64,000 bases of DNA from Salipiger pentaromativorans (GCF_024721115.1 NZ_JAMDHK010000005.1:124001-188000); one strand, 5' to 3'; counted from the first letter of the stretch, positions 8,583 through 17,707 are shown. Notes: generated by a model from the sequence alone, not told the origin. Numbers and translations: made by a program.

Positions 8583-11500
8583 CCATGGCCCCCGTCAATG
8601 CAGATCAAGGTCTGGTCATCGTTCCCGCGGGTGCCGGCGCGGGCAAGACCCACCGCATCAAGACCCAGCTGTCCGATTGGGTGAAACGCGGCATTGTCCG
8701 GCCCGAACGTATCCTTGCCGTCACCTTTACCGAAGCCGCGGCTGGCGAGTTGCGCGAAAGGATCCGTGCCGGCCTTCTGGCCGATGGACTGGTCGCCGAG
8801 GCGATGGCGGTCGAGCGCGCCTATGTCTCGACCATACATGGACTGGGCCTGCGGCTTTTGACCGAACATGCTCTGGCGGCTGGCGCCTCGCCGCAGCCGC
8901 GTCATCTGGGCGATGCCGAGCGGGATCTGCTGATCCGTCAGGCACTGGCACATGCCAAGGCGCTGGACCCGATCAAGGCCGCGCCCGAGCGGTTCGGTTA
9001 CGCCCCGAACTTCGTGAAGGGCGAGACGGTCGAAGACAGTTTGCGCGCCCGGGTGCTATCGATGATCGACCTCTTGCGCGGCCTTGGGGACAAGGGGCGC
9101 GACGCTGGCCTGATCGCTCCGGCACTGACGCGGCTGGATGCGGTTTACGGGCCGGTTCTGGATGACCCTATCGCCGCGACCACCGCGTTGCAGACGGCCG
9201 TGCAGGTCATGATCGCAGCCTTTCCCGAGGGAGGCATGGCCGGGATCACCGCCAAAACCAATGTCGAGAAGCTGGAGAAAAACCTCGCGCTTTTCAAACG
9301 TGTTGATCGCGCGCCCGATCTTCTGGATTGGGATTGGCAGGTCTGGAACGATCTGCGCAGCCTGTTCATCTCTAACCGCTCCAGCAAGACGCCTGCGGGA
9401 TATGACGACCTTGCCACGGCGATCATGGCGGCGGCGGATGTGCTGCCCTGCCATCCCGGCCCGCTGGCCGATGCTAAGCTGCACCTGTCCTGCCTGATCG
9501 CCTGCGCGCAAGAGGTGATGGCGGCCTATGAGACCCGCAAGAAGGCGCTCGGCCTGATCGACTTTGCTGACATGATCACCGGGGCTGAGCACCTGCTCCG
9601 CACCGACCTCGCCGTGCGGCAAGCGGTGCTGGACGAGATCGACTGTGTCATCATCGACGAATTCCAGGACACCAACCCCGTGCAATTCGCGCTTTTATGG
9701 CAGTTGGGCCAGCACGCGCCGCGCACACTGCTGGTGGGCGATGTCAAACAGTCGATCATGGGGTTTCAGGGTGCCGATCCGCGCCTATCGACAGCGCTGG
9801 CGGCGGCAAATCCCGATGCGACCCAGCCTTTGGACCGCAACTGGCGCTCGACCCCAGCCATCATGCAATTCGTCAATGCGATGGGGGCTGGCCTCTTTGG
9901 GCAGGGCTATAACCCGCTGGCGCCGACCCGCGATGCGGTCGCAGCTCCCGCGATCGAGGTTCTGAACGCTACGCAGGGACGGCGCTCACAAAAGTATTCG
10001 CAGCCCCCAGAACACATCGCCGAGCGCATCGCCCGTATCCTGACTGATACTGAGACCATCACCGACCGCCACACGAAGGCCGTCCGGCCGGCGCGGCCTT
10101 CGGATATCGCGCTCTTGGTCTGCCGCCACACCACCGCCGCCCGCTATGCCGAGGAATTGCGCGCGCGCGGCGTTCCGGTGCGGATCGCCGAGGATGGCTG
10201 GGCGAAAAGCCCGGTGATTGTTGCCGCCCGCGCCGCGCTGGCCTTTGCCGCCAATCCGGCGGATATCCATGCCGGGCTGCTCTTGCGCACGCTTGGCCCG
10301 GACCCGCTGCCCTTGCAGGAGGCGCTATCCGCCCAGATCGAAGGGCGGTTGGTCGATGACCCGGTGCTGATGCTGCTGGCCGCGCTCTCGGACATTCTGG
10401 CCCGCTCGCCAGTGGGGGCGGGGCTTGATCTGGTGCTGGATGCCGCCGACCTGCGTCTCTGGGCCGAACGTCAGCCCGATGCCGCCCAGTCCCGCGCCGA
10501 TCTTCTGCGGCTAGAGGCTGAGGCGGGTGAGTTCGAAGCCGCGCATCGCGATCTCAAATCCGCCTCGGGGTTCCACGGCGAGACTGCCAAGGTCTTTCTC
10601 GGCTGGCTCGACGCCCGTGGGGGCGAGCGCGATTTCGACCGTCATCCCGATCCTTCCGCCAACAGCGCCGAGGCCGTGGAGATCGTCACCTGGCATGCCT
10701 CCAAAGGGCGGGAATGGCCGATCACTGTCGTCGCAGAGTTCGACTATGGTATCGAGGAACGTGCGGGGGCCACTGCGACCCGTTTCGATGCCTTGGACCG
10801 CATCGACGATATGGCGGTGGTGCTGGGGTCCGCGAGCCTGATCCACACGCCCGGCTTTGCCGCGCCCGAGGCGACCCGCCGTTTCATCGAAGACCGTCGC
10901 GCCGATTTTGAAGCCAATGCGAAAAACCTTCTCTATGTCGCTCTGACCCGTGCCCGTGACCGGCTGGTGCTGGAATGGCCGGGTTTTCTGAAGGACCGCG
11001 AAGAAGACGCGCCCGAGGCTACGAACCTGTTTCATATCCTGTCCGATACTTGCGCGCCGCAGATCGGGGCGGGCAGCCTGCGCATCAATGGCGTGGATTG
11101 CCCGGCGCTGATCACGCAACTGCCTGAAGAGGCGGGATTTACCGAGTACGCAGGCGGTGCGGCAGCGTCAGCGCTGCGATTCGGTGCCGCTGCGCCGTTG
11201 CCCGTGACACCGCTAACGCCCTGGCGGCTGCAGCCCTCGCAAACCCGTAGTGCGGGGGTACCGCCCGTGTCCCGCCGTATCAACATCGGAGCACCCTGGC
11301 CAAAGGCACTGAACGATGCCTACCGCGGCACAGCACTGCATCTGGCGCTGCGCACATACCTGACCCGGCCCGATCTGGCCCCGGCTTTGGCTCTCGCGAC
11401 CGGGCTTGACGACGCCACTCTTGCGCTAGTGGCCGAGCGCGCCACGGCGCTGAAAGCCTGGCTTGCCGATCAGGGCTATACGGATCTGCGCGCTGAGATT

Positions 11501-11785
11501 CCGGTGCTTGGCCACACGCCCGAGGGTGCAGAGATCCCCGGTGCCCTCGACCTTCTCGCCATCGGCCCGGCAGGCGCGATGCTGATCGACCATAAATCCG
11601 GCGGCGGCGGTGACGGGTTTGGCCCCTATTGGCCACAGCTTTCCAGCTATGCCGGACTGTTGGCCGGACTATACCCGCAGCATCCGCTGCAGGGCGTGGC
11701 GGTGTTCTGGGTCGATCACGGTTGGCTGGAACTGGCAGATGAGGGCGCGTCAGCGGGAGCTTGCGCACAGGCCAGAGTTAACTGA
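8579..11785 (+). CDS. AddA-like UvrD/SF1A helicase with C-terminal PD-(D/E)XK nuclease
   Basis: 1068 residues with a full set of UvrD-family motifs in order: Walker A GAGAGKTHRI (about residue 20), Ia AVTFTEAAAGELRERI, II VIIDEFQDTNPVQF, III LLVGDVKQSIMGFQGADP, IV LDRNWRSTP, V EIVTWHASKGREWP and VI LLYVALTRARDRLVL. A PD-(D/E)XK nuclease closes the protein: GTALHLALR, GALDLLAIG and MLIDHKSGG. This is the AddA layout, so together with the preceding gene it forms an AddAB-like two-nuclease helicase. Its ATG overlaps the previous stop (ATGA). By analogy it would unwind and cut DNA ends, here probably phage DNA. The biochemical role is inferred. Confidence 0.85.
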   Translation: MTMAPVNADQGLVIVPAGAGAGKTHRIKTQLSDWVKRGIVRPERILAVTFTEAAAGELRERIRAGLLADGLVAEAMAVERAYVSTIHGLGLRLLTEHALAAGASPQPRHLGDAERDLLIRQALAHAKALDPIKAAPERFGYAPNFVKGETVEDSLRARVLSMIDLLRGLGDKGRDAGLIAPALTRLDAVYGPVLDDPIAATTALQTAVQVMIAAFPEGGMAGITAKTNVEKLEKNLALFKRVDRAPDLLDWDWQVWNDLRSLFISNRSSKTPAGYDDLATAIMAAADVLPCHPGPLADAKLHLSCLIACAQEVMAAYETRKKALGLIDFADMITGAEHLLRTDLAVRQAVLDEIDCVIIDEFQDTNPVQFALLWQLGQHAPRTLLVGDVKQSIMGFQGADPRLSTALAAANPDATQPLDRNWRSTPAIMQFVNAMGAGLFGQGYNPLAPTRDAVAAPAIEVLNATQGRRSQKYSQPPEHIAERIARILTDTETITDRHTKAVRPARPSDIALLVCRHTTAARYAEELRARGVPVRIAEDGWAKSPVIVAARAALAFAANPADIHAGLLLRTLGPDPLPLQEALSAQIEGRLVDDPVLMLLAALSDILARSPVGAGLDLVLDAADLRLWAERQPDAAQSRADLLRLEAEAGEFEAAHRDLKSASGFHGETAKVFLGWLDARGGERDFDRHPDPSANSAEAVEIVTWHASKGREWPITVVAEFDYGIEERAGATATRFDALDRIDDMAVVLGSASLIHTPGFAAPEATRRFIEDRRADFEANAKNLLYVALTRARDRLVLEWPGFLKDREEDAPEATNLFHILSDTCAPQIGAGSLRINGVDCPALITQLPEEAGFTEYAGGAAASALRFGAAAPLPVTPLTPWRLQPSQTRSAGVPPVSRRINIGAPWPKALNDAYRGTALHLALRTYLTRPDLAPALALATGLDDATLALVAERATALKAWLADQGYTDLRAEIPVLGHTPEGAEIPGALDLLAIGPAGAMLIDHKSGGGGDGFGPYWPQLSSYAGLLAGLYPQHPLQGVAVFWVDHGWLELADEGASAGACAQARVN

Positions 11786-12999
11786 TGCCCTGGGGAATAC
11801 TTGCGCCCGATACCGTGGTTTCGCAACGACGCCAGCAGAACCTTGGGCTTGCGGCGGCGGTTCGTCATTTCAATGACCGGGCGGTCCCCGGAATCGGCGG
11901 CATGTGGTTTCCCATGCCCATCCTTTGGTCGGTTCTGGCGATCTCTATCGCCGAGGAACTTGGTGTGCCGGCACTGCCTGTCGGCAACGCGGTCGAAGCG
12001 CGCGTCATGCTTGAAGTCATCGCGGGCCCGCAGGATCGCCGCGTGCGAGGGGCGAGGAAGATGCAGGGCTTGAAGGATAGCAGTTTCCACAATCTCAGGC
12101 GTCGCGGAACTTATGTGGTTCAGCCGATCCGCATGGCGATGGTGCAGCCTCTGGTCGCACTCGGGTTCGTGCAGGGCAGCCGCTACGGCGCGTTCCGCAT
12201 ACATAGCGCTGGCAGAGAGCTGTTGGAGCTGAATGCGATGAAAGAACCGCGCCGTTTGCTTGGTGCCTGGGCGCATGGCAGACAGCCACATGGCCTGAAG
12301 GAGGCCCTAGCAGTGCTTTCCCCGGTTGGGGCTGTCCCGGAAGCGGTGCGTAAACTGATCCTTGCCCGATTGCTCGACGGAAATGATCCCGGCTCGACCC
12401 GGCGCCGGGAGCTGGCGCGCCTCGGCACGGGCCCCAGTTCCACGCATTTGGACCAGGAAACCGCATTGGCGGGGGTTGCGCCGGATCACTGGTCGGATCT
12501 GCGCGCCGGAGCGGCTTTTATGGATATTCGCGATGCCGCGTTGACGGTGTTGGACCAGTTGGAACAGCACCTGCTGAAGCTTCGCGACGATAATCAGCCT
12601 GTGCGCCTGTCAGAAGCGGAGGCAGCCGAAGTCGCCGCCGAGCCGCTGAAACAATTGCGAGATCTGGCCTCGGCAAAAGGCGCGCTTGTCGATCAGGGCA
12701 ATGAGGAGACTAGCCGCAGATTTATCGCGGAAATCCGACATCTGTCCGATCAACAGCTGATCCAGAGGCTGGCCGAGCGCGATTCTACCGTGATTTGTCA
12801 GCGCGAAGGCCACATTTTTCTCGGGCCGGCTGCGAGCGAGTTGCGGGGCAGCTCGGAGACCCAGGACGAGAACCGGCCCCCTCAGGACGAGGCCTTCGCG
12901 CCGCAGCTTTTCCGGCTGCACAATCTTCATTGTCTGGTGACAGAGCTGTCCGGAAAGGTGAACCCGGGCAGCCGTGACGCGGGATCGGAGGCCGTCTGA
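11785..12999 (+). CDS. Unrecognised protein of the coupled helicase-nuclease operon
   Basis: 404 residues that I do not recognise. The first third is the most motif-like: LAAAVRHFNDRAVPGIGGMW, a hydrophobic helix (MPILWSVLAISIAEEL), RRVRGARKMQG and YVVQPIRMAMVQPLVALGFV. It suggests a folded winged-helix-like or scaffold domain. The second half is Glu/Leu/Arg-rich and predicted helical, with no signal peptide, membrane segment or catalytic signature. Start and stop overlap both neighbours by one base (TGATG), so it is made together with the AddA-like protein and the phospholipase-D protein and is likely a structural or specificity subunit of the same system. That role is inference from position alone. 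Confidence 0.7.
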   Translation: MPWGILAPDTVVSQRRQQNLGLAAAVRHFNDRAVPGIGGMWFPMPILWSVLAISIAEELGVPALPVGNAVEARVMLEVIAGPQDRRVRGARKMQGLKDSSFHNLRRRGTYVVQPIRMAMVQPLVALGFVQGSRYGAFRIHSAGRELLELNAMKEPRRLLGAWAHGRQPHGLKEALAVLSPVGAVPEAVRKLILARLLDGNDPGSTRRRELARLGTGPSSTHLDQETALAGVAPDHWSDLRAGAAFMDIRDAALTVLDQLEQHLLKLRDDNQPVRLSEAEAAEVAAEPLKQLRDLASAKGALVDQGNEETSRRFIAEIRHLSDQQLIQRLAERDSTVICQREGHIFLGPAASELRGSSETQDENRPPQDEAFAPQLFRLHNLHCLVTELSGKVNPGSRDAGSEAV

Positions 13000-14801
13000 T
13001 GCAGAACACGACGCTCTACTCCCTCTTCATGCCGCCCGAAGATTGTTATGGCGACTTTGGTCTTATGTGCGGCTTCACCGCGACGCGGCAGGTCCTGGGG
13101 CAGATCCGCCGAACATTCACAGGCGAGATGGCGCGCCCGGTGCTGGCCGCCTTCATCCATCCAACCATGAATGCGATCTCGGACGTTCCGGGACTTGCCT
13201 GGATGTGGATGCGCCTCGAGGGACGCGGCTACAACCTTCTCCATCCCAAGGTGGCGCTTCTGGGTTTTCGCAAGCGCGGCGGAGATGGCTATGTCATTCG
13301 CCTCGCTGTCAGCACGGGGAACTGGACACAGGATCCGCTTACTCGCAGCATCGACCTGTTCTGGTCGATCGATCTGGACTCTGCTGTGCCTGACGCACAG
13401 GACATTGCCGATATCCGCGCTGCGCATGAGATGTTTGGATGGCTGCGCGAGCGGGCAGATTGCGCCCTGATCGAACGCAGTTTTGACGGGCACCGGCCAG
13501 ACGCCCTGCTGGAGGCCGCGATCACAGCCTTGCCCACGTCATCCGCGCGTCCCCGCTTCATCGACAGCCGCAATCAGGCGCTGTTTCCTCAGGTGGTCGA
13601 GCGCCTGGGTACCAAAAAGAAGGCCGACCGTCTCATCCTCGGGTCTGGCTATTTCGAGAGCGACGGCGATGGTGCTGCTGGCCTGCCAGAGCGACTGCGC
13701 CGCGCATTGGTGCAGGAGAAATCCCTGACGAAAACAGCGGCTCTCGACCTGTTTCTCAACCCGTCCTCCTGTCAGGGGCTTGCTGCCCGGGCCGGTGCCT
13801 TGATTGACGCAGGCTGGAACTTGCGCCCTCCGCGCTCTGTCTTGCATGGAACTGATGGGTGCCTGCATGCAAAATTTGTGGTGCTGGCGTCGGGCGAGAC
13901 CGAGGCCTCGGGACGGGCTTATCTTGGATCCGGCAATCTGAGCATGAACGGGTTTGAGCGTGCCGCAAGCGCCGGGGGAAACCTTGAGGCAGGTGTGATC
14001 GTCGATCTGCCGGGAGGACTGAAATGGCCGCGACGCAGAGACACGCGGAACGGTATCGCCGCTGTTTTTCCGATCCAGTTCACTGATGTGGTGACGCCCG
14101 AGGCCCTGCAGCAAGGGGAAGGCTTTGTGCGCCCCGATGAGCCAGAAACCCAGCCGCCAGTTGCGTGGTTTATATGGCAAGACGGGGTGCTCTCGGCCCC
14201 CGAAGACAAATCGGTGATGGTGATTGGTGTCGATGCGGCTCAGGCCCAGACACCTTGTCCATGGCCTGCACCGGCTCCAGCGATTGTGACCCTCGCGGAG
14301 GGCGGCTGGCGGCTGCCTGTCATTTCTTCCGGCGCACTTGTTGTCGCTCGCCCCTCCGATATGTCGGTCGAAGATATCCTTGCCAGCCTTGGATCATTTC
14401 CCGAGCCTGGTGATGCTGACAGCGAAGATGAGGGTGAGGAAGGCGAAGAGCCGCTCACCGACGCCTCAGATACCACCGAAGCTCCGCCAGCTGCCTATCC
14501 CATTCGCAGGATGATGGAACTTCTGGTGCGTCTTTGTGAGACACAGGCAAGGTTAGACCCGCGGGACTGGCAAAGGTGGTGTCGGGAGTTGCAACAGAAA
14601 CTTTGCGCTATCGCGTCTCGCGAAAAAACGATGCTCGAGTTCTTCCGGAACGCCAGGGCAAATCCTCTGCCTGCTCTGGCAGATCCGCGTATGCGCCCGG
14701 AAGGGGTTTCGCCAGACCTATTGAGAGATGCGCTTTTGGCAGTGTCCGTCGCGTGGGAGCTCAGCGCTTACCCATCGCTCTGGGAACGGGAGGCCGCGTG
14801 A
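12999..14801 (+). CDS. Phospholipase-D-fold protein (putative nuclease)
   Basis: 600 residues. Two half-sites of the phospholipase-D fold are visible: LLHPKVALLGF with LAVSTGNWTQD near residues 80-110, and LHAKFVVLASG with AYLGSGNLSMNG near residues 285-315. Each has the H-x-K core and a following S/G-rich GN motif. PLD-fold proteins in defence islands usually act as nucleases without metal. The C-terminal part has an acidic linker (about residues 465-490) and a helical tail. Both ends overlap neighbours in TGATG junctions. The partner is the SNF2-type helicase downstream, a pairing also seen in other defence systems (DISARM has a PLD protein and helicases), but the other DISARM genes are absent here. 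Confidence 0.82.
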   Translation: MQNTTLYSLFMPPEDCYGDFGLMCGFTATRQVLGQIRRTFTGEMARPVLAAFIHPTMNAISDVPGLAWMWMRLEGRGYNLLHPKVALLGFRKRGGDGYVIRLAVSTGNWTQDPLTRSIDLFWSIDLDSAVPDAQDIADIRAAHEMFGWLRERADCALIERSFDGHRPDALLEAAITALPTSSARPRFIDSRNQALFPQVVERLGTKKKADRLILGSGYFESDGDGAAGLPERLRRALVQEKSLTKTAALDLFLNPSSCQGLAARAGALIDAGWNLRPPRSVLHGTDGCLHAKFVVLASGETEASGRAYLGSGNLSMNGFERAASAGGNLEAGVIVDLPGGLKWPRRRDTRNGIAAVFPIQFTDVVTPEALQQGEGFVRPDEPETQPPVAWFIWQDGVLSAPEDKSVMVIGVDAAQAQTPCPWPAPAPAIVTLAEGGWRLPVISSGALVVARPSDMSVEDILASLGSFPEPGDADSEDEGEEGEEPLTDASDTTEAPPAAYPIRRMMELLVRLCETQARLDPRDWQRWCRELQQKLCAIASREKTMLEFFRNARANPLPALADPRMRPEGVSPDLLRDALLAVSVAWELSAYPSLWEREAA

Positions 14802-17341
14802 TGGTGGACTGGAACGAAGTCGCGAGCATTCTGGATCGTATCGCAGGGACGTCTGATGATACCGTGCTAGATCATGGCCAGAAGGCGAGTGTCACAGAAC
14901 TAGCGTGCCGTATCCGGGCGGGCCAACGCTCGGCCCTGTTGGCTGATGAGGTGGGTATGGGCAAGACCCGCATTGCGGCGGCGCTGATCGCAGCGGTGCG
15001 GGAGGCGGGCGGGCGCAGCGCCATTGTTCTGCCCGCGGGCCTTGGGGCACAATGGCAACAGGAACTGAAACGGTTCAACACCGACGACAAGACATTGCTG
15101 CCGCTGCGCAGCTATGATGGTTTCATCTCCGGTTTTTTGCACGATACCGATGCGGAGGGGAGCGCAAGACGGTTACACAGCCATAAGGAGTGGCTTTCGG
15201 ATCGCCGCAAGCAGCGTGAGTTGCCGGAGAACGGCTGGGCCGCCGAAGAGATCATAATGATATCTCATTCCTTCGCGAACATGCAGTTTCCCAATCGTGG
15301 AGAAGGCCCCGCTGGAGGCTGGCGCCGGGAACTCTTACCCAACGTCGCCCGCCTGATTGACGGCCGACGGCGCAACTTCATGCGCGAAAATTTCCATTCG
15401 GGTGAGGTGGGCTATGTATATGCCAGTCGCCGTGCGGCGCGGCACATTGCCCAAACGATTCTGGACCACGAACTGCCGCGCGATGCCATTAACGGCGATC
15501 AGAAATGGCTTTCGGCGGACGATTACAAGAACAGGATCCTGCCGCTGATCGGCTATGGCCTGGGTCAGTTTGATCTCATAGTCGTTGACGAAGCCCACAA
15601 GGCGCGCGGCGCAGATTCAAGCCTTTCGCGCATTCTCGGCCCGGTAAGCTGGGAAGCGGATGATCCTTTTCGTCTGGGCATGACCGCAACCCCGGTCGAG
15701 CTGGACTCCAGCCAGTGGATCGACACGCTGGAGCGACTCAATGGTCGCGATGATGATCAGGATATTACTGCGCTCGCAGAGCTGACGGAATGGATCACCG
15801 GCTATGTGGATGTTGTTCGTCGGATTCAAACCGAAGAACTGGACGAGACGCTGACCGGGGAATTCGAGACCTCCGCCCGGCAGTTCTACGCAGCATTGCG
15901 ACCACACGTCCTGCGCCGGGACAAACGAAGTGACCCCGAATTCTGCGTCTTCAAAGACAGTCATGGTGATTATCGTGAGGTCACCGATATCCCGGTTTCA
16001 CCGGAGGCAGAGGGTTTTACCCGTGACTGGTTGCGCCGCTTTTGTGCGGCTGAGGCGCTGTCGTTACTCCCTCAGGATGATCCGCGTGTGAAACGGGTCA
16101 GGCTCGCCGTTGCCCAGGGGTATGGGTTCGGCTTTGGAGAGGATGAGGAAGACAGCCATTCTGGCATGACAGATGCAAACCTCGTTGGTCCGGCGGGGTT
16201 TTGGACGGAAGCTTTTACCGCTGAGAGCAACGACATCTATAGCCACCCTGCGATCCTGGCGGCAGTGAGACAAATCGAGGCCTATACACGGGCCGGCGAG
16301 AAAGTGCTCGTCTTCGGCAGGTTCCTGACGCCGATGAATGTGCTGACCAGACTGCTGGACGCGCGTGAGATGCTGCGTCGTTTGCGAGACGGACAGCACT
16401 GGCCTGCCAGTGGGATCGGGGAAAGCAATATAGCAGCCGTCATTGCGGCGATGAGAGATCCTGATCTTGCGGTGGCGGGTGGGGTCGACGAAATCGATGT
16501 GATGTTGAAAACCCGCTATCAGGAGTGGGCGAGCGAGCGACGGGCTGAACTCGCACGGCTTCATCGGGAGTTGGAAGACCTTGCGCTGGAGGGAGGAGCT
16601 GCTGCATTTCTGTCAGAGATTCTGCGCCATGAGGACGGCAAACAAGACCTTCAATTCGGGGCTTTGCTCGAGGCACTTGGTGGCAGGCGGGAAGTTGCGG
16701 GCGCTTCCTGGACGGGGCGGGAAATGCTCGGGCTGTTCGAAAAACTGCTCCTGGAGCTTGCCGGCGATGATGAAGCAGAGAACAACGATACGCAGAAAGC
16801 CCGGCTGGATGCCTGGCTGAACGATTATTCCGGGCGCGAGGGCAACTTCGCCAGGATGATGTCAGGTGCAACCGCACCGCAAACGCGGCGTATGCTGCAA
16901 TCTGCATTCAACCGGTCGTCCAGTTGGCCGATGGTGCTCCTCGCGCAATCCCGCGTCGGGCGTGAGGGCCTGAATCTGCATGAGGCCTGTCGCACAGTGA
17001 TTCTACTGCACGCGGAGTGGAATCCCGGCATTGTCGAGCAGCAGATTGGGCGTGTGGATCGCAAGAACAGTCTTTGGCTTCGCGAATGGCGGAAATGGAG
17101 GGATCATGGTGATGGTCTCCCGCCCCGCATTCGGGTTCACCCTGTTGTCGTCAGTGGCACATACGACGATCACAACTGGCAGGTTCTCAAGGCGCGTTGG
17201 CTGGAACTGAGGGCGCAGTTGCATGGCGATGTCCTGCGTCCCGTTCCAGGTCGGTCAGAGGTGATAGATGACAAACGAACCTGCGCTGACCGCGTTCGGC
17301 GCGCAGTGCCGGATTTTTCGCCGGGAAGACGTGGCGGTTGA
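14801..17341 (+). CDS. SNF2-type SF2 helicase
   Basis: 846 residues from the ATG at 14801, which overlaps the stop of the preceding gene by one base; an upstream in-frame extension is only the other frame of that gene. SF2/SNF2 motifs: Walker A ALLADEVGMGKTRIA (about residue 45), Ia IVLPAGLGAQWQQEL, II LIVVDEAHKARG, III LGMTATPVELD, then a long insertion, V QSRVGREGLNLHEA and VI EQQIGRVDRKNS. This layout is typical of RapA/SNF2-like DNA translocases in defence islands. It is the last gene of the operon. No nuclease domain is visible in it; the coupled PLD-fold protein could supply cutting. Confidence 0.87.
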   Translation: MVDWNEVASILDRIAGTSDDTVLDHGQKASVTELACRIRAGQRSALLADEVGMGKTRIAAALIAAVREAGGRSAIVLPAGLGAQWQQELKRFNTDDKTLLPLRSYDGFISGFLHDTDAEGSARRLHSHKEWLSDRRKQRELPENGWAAEEIIMISHSFANMQFPNRGEGPAGGWRRELLPNVARLIDGRRRNFMRENFHSGEVGYVYASRRAARHIAQTILDHELPRDAINGDQKWLSADDYKNRILPLIGYGLGQFDLIVVDEAHKARGADSSLSRILGPVSWEADDPFRLGMTATPVELDSSQWIDTLERLNGRDDDQDITALAELTEWITGYVDVVRRIQTEELDETLTGEFETSARQFYAALRPHVLRRDKRSDPEFCVFKDSHGDYREVTDIPVSPEAEGFTRDWLRRFCAAEALSLLPQDDPRVKRVRLAVAQGYGFGFGEDEEDSHSGMTDANLVGPAGFWTEAFTAESNDIYSHPAILAAVRQIEAYTRAGEKVLVFGRFLTPMNVLTRLLDAREMLRRLRDGQHWPASGIGESNIAAVIAAMRDPDLAVAGGVDEIDVMLKTRYQEWASERRAELARLHRELEDLALEGGAAAFLSEILRHEDGKQDLQFGALLEALGGRREVAGASWTGREMLGLFEKLLLELAGDDEAENNDTQKARLDAWLNDYSGREGNFARMMSGATAPQTRRMLQSAFNRSSSWPMVLLAQSRVGREGLNLHEACRTVILLHAEWNPGIVEQQIGRVDRKNSLWLREWRKWRDHGDGLPPRIRVHPVVVSGTYDDHNWQVLKARWLELRAQLHGDVLRPVPGRSEVIDDKRTCADRVRRAVPDFSPGRRGG

Positions 17342-17487
17342 ATTGTAGTGTAACCGATACTCACGCTGCTGTTCGGAATAGGACGGAATGAAAGCTGCTA
17401 TTTTTAGCAACCATTCTCCCCGAGTTGGATTTGGCGTTGATAGGAAAATGGATGTTAGTAGGTCGCAAGTAATGGTGGTTGCAGCCT

Positions 17488-17599
17488 CCCGCAACCATCT
17501 TTACCGGCGTCGATTGCAAGTTGTGATCGATGCCGGTCCCCGCAACCATCTTTACTTGCTCGGGCAACAAGTGAAGATTAGATCCAGCCCCCGCAACCA
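17488..17599 (+). repeat. Tandem 51-base repeats with initiator-tRNA 3'-end motif (att-like)
   Basis: CCCGCAACCA begins at 17488, 17539 and 17590, exactly 51 bases apart. The first two copies share 17 bases (CCCGCAACCATCTTTAC). The third copy, with its left flank (GATCCAGCCCCCGCAACCA, 17581-17599), resembles the T-arm, acceptor and CCA end of bacterial tRNA-fMet, which typically ends AATCCTGCCCCCGCAACCA. Islands integrating at tRNA genes leave such 3' ends at their far border, so these read as nested attachment-site remnants. No complete tRNA is present. The tRNA-fMet assignment rests on known tRNA sequences; the att role is inference. Confidence 0.6.
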
Positions 17600-17626
17600 A
17601 CACTATCGCGTTTCGCAACGCTTGCA

Positions 17627-17646
17627 CGCCGCCCCTCGGGGCGGCG
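17627..17646. terminator. GC-rich hairpin after the att-like repeats
   Basis: CGCCGCCCC and GGGGCGGCG form a perfect 9-base inverted repeat around TC. It stands 27 bases after the last tRNA-like 3' end, where a tRNA or rRNA operon terminator would be, and also 61 bases beyond the stop of the converging LysR gene. No clear T-run follows on either strand, so termination is only likely. Confidence 0.45.
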
Positions 17647-17707
17647 TCTGCATTTGTGTCTCCGCCGGGCCGCGCCCACCGCAGAGGTGTGCGCCTATGA
17701 CCGCAGG

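Larger units (their letters stand above)
17342..17707. other. Intergenic boundary of the defence island
   Basis: 366 bases without a convincing gene between the helicase stop and the stop of a converging LysR gene. It is visibly richer in A and T than its surroundings. It holds a small AT-loop hairpin (GCTA-TTTT-TAGC, about 17398-17409), then three 51-base repeats containing a tRNA-like 3' end, then a GC-rich hairpin. Reading frames exist on both strands across the repeats and give 17-residue periodic peptides, but this is a by-product of the 51-base period. Confidence 0.6.

Noticed and set aside
6036-11785. Housekeeping AddAB recombination genes
   Set aside because: The pair is embedded in a defence operon coupled to PLD and SNF2 genes, and the AddB-like protein lacks an obvious iron-sulfur cysteine set; a paralogue is more likely, although a second copy cannot be checked here.
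12999-17341. DISARM or Mokosh system
   Set aside because: A PLD protein and helicases are present, but the DUF1998 gene of DISARM is missing, and Mokosh uses a different helicase type in other gene arrangements.
17488-17599. CRISPR-like array
   Set aside because: Three units at 51-base spacing with only 10-17 conserved bases, no conserved full repeat, no cas genes and no palindromic repeat; the tRNA-end reading fits better.
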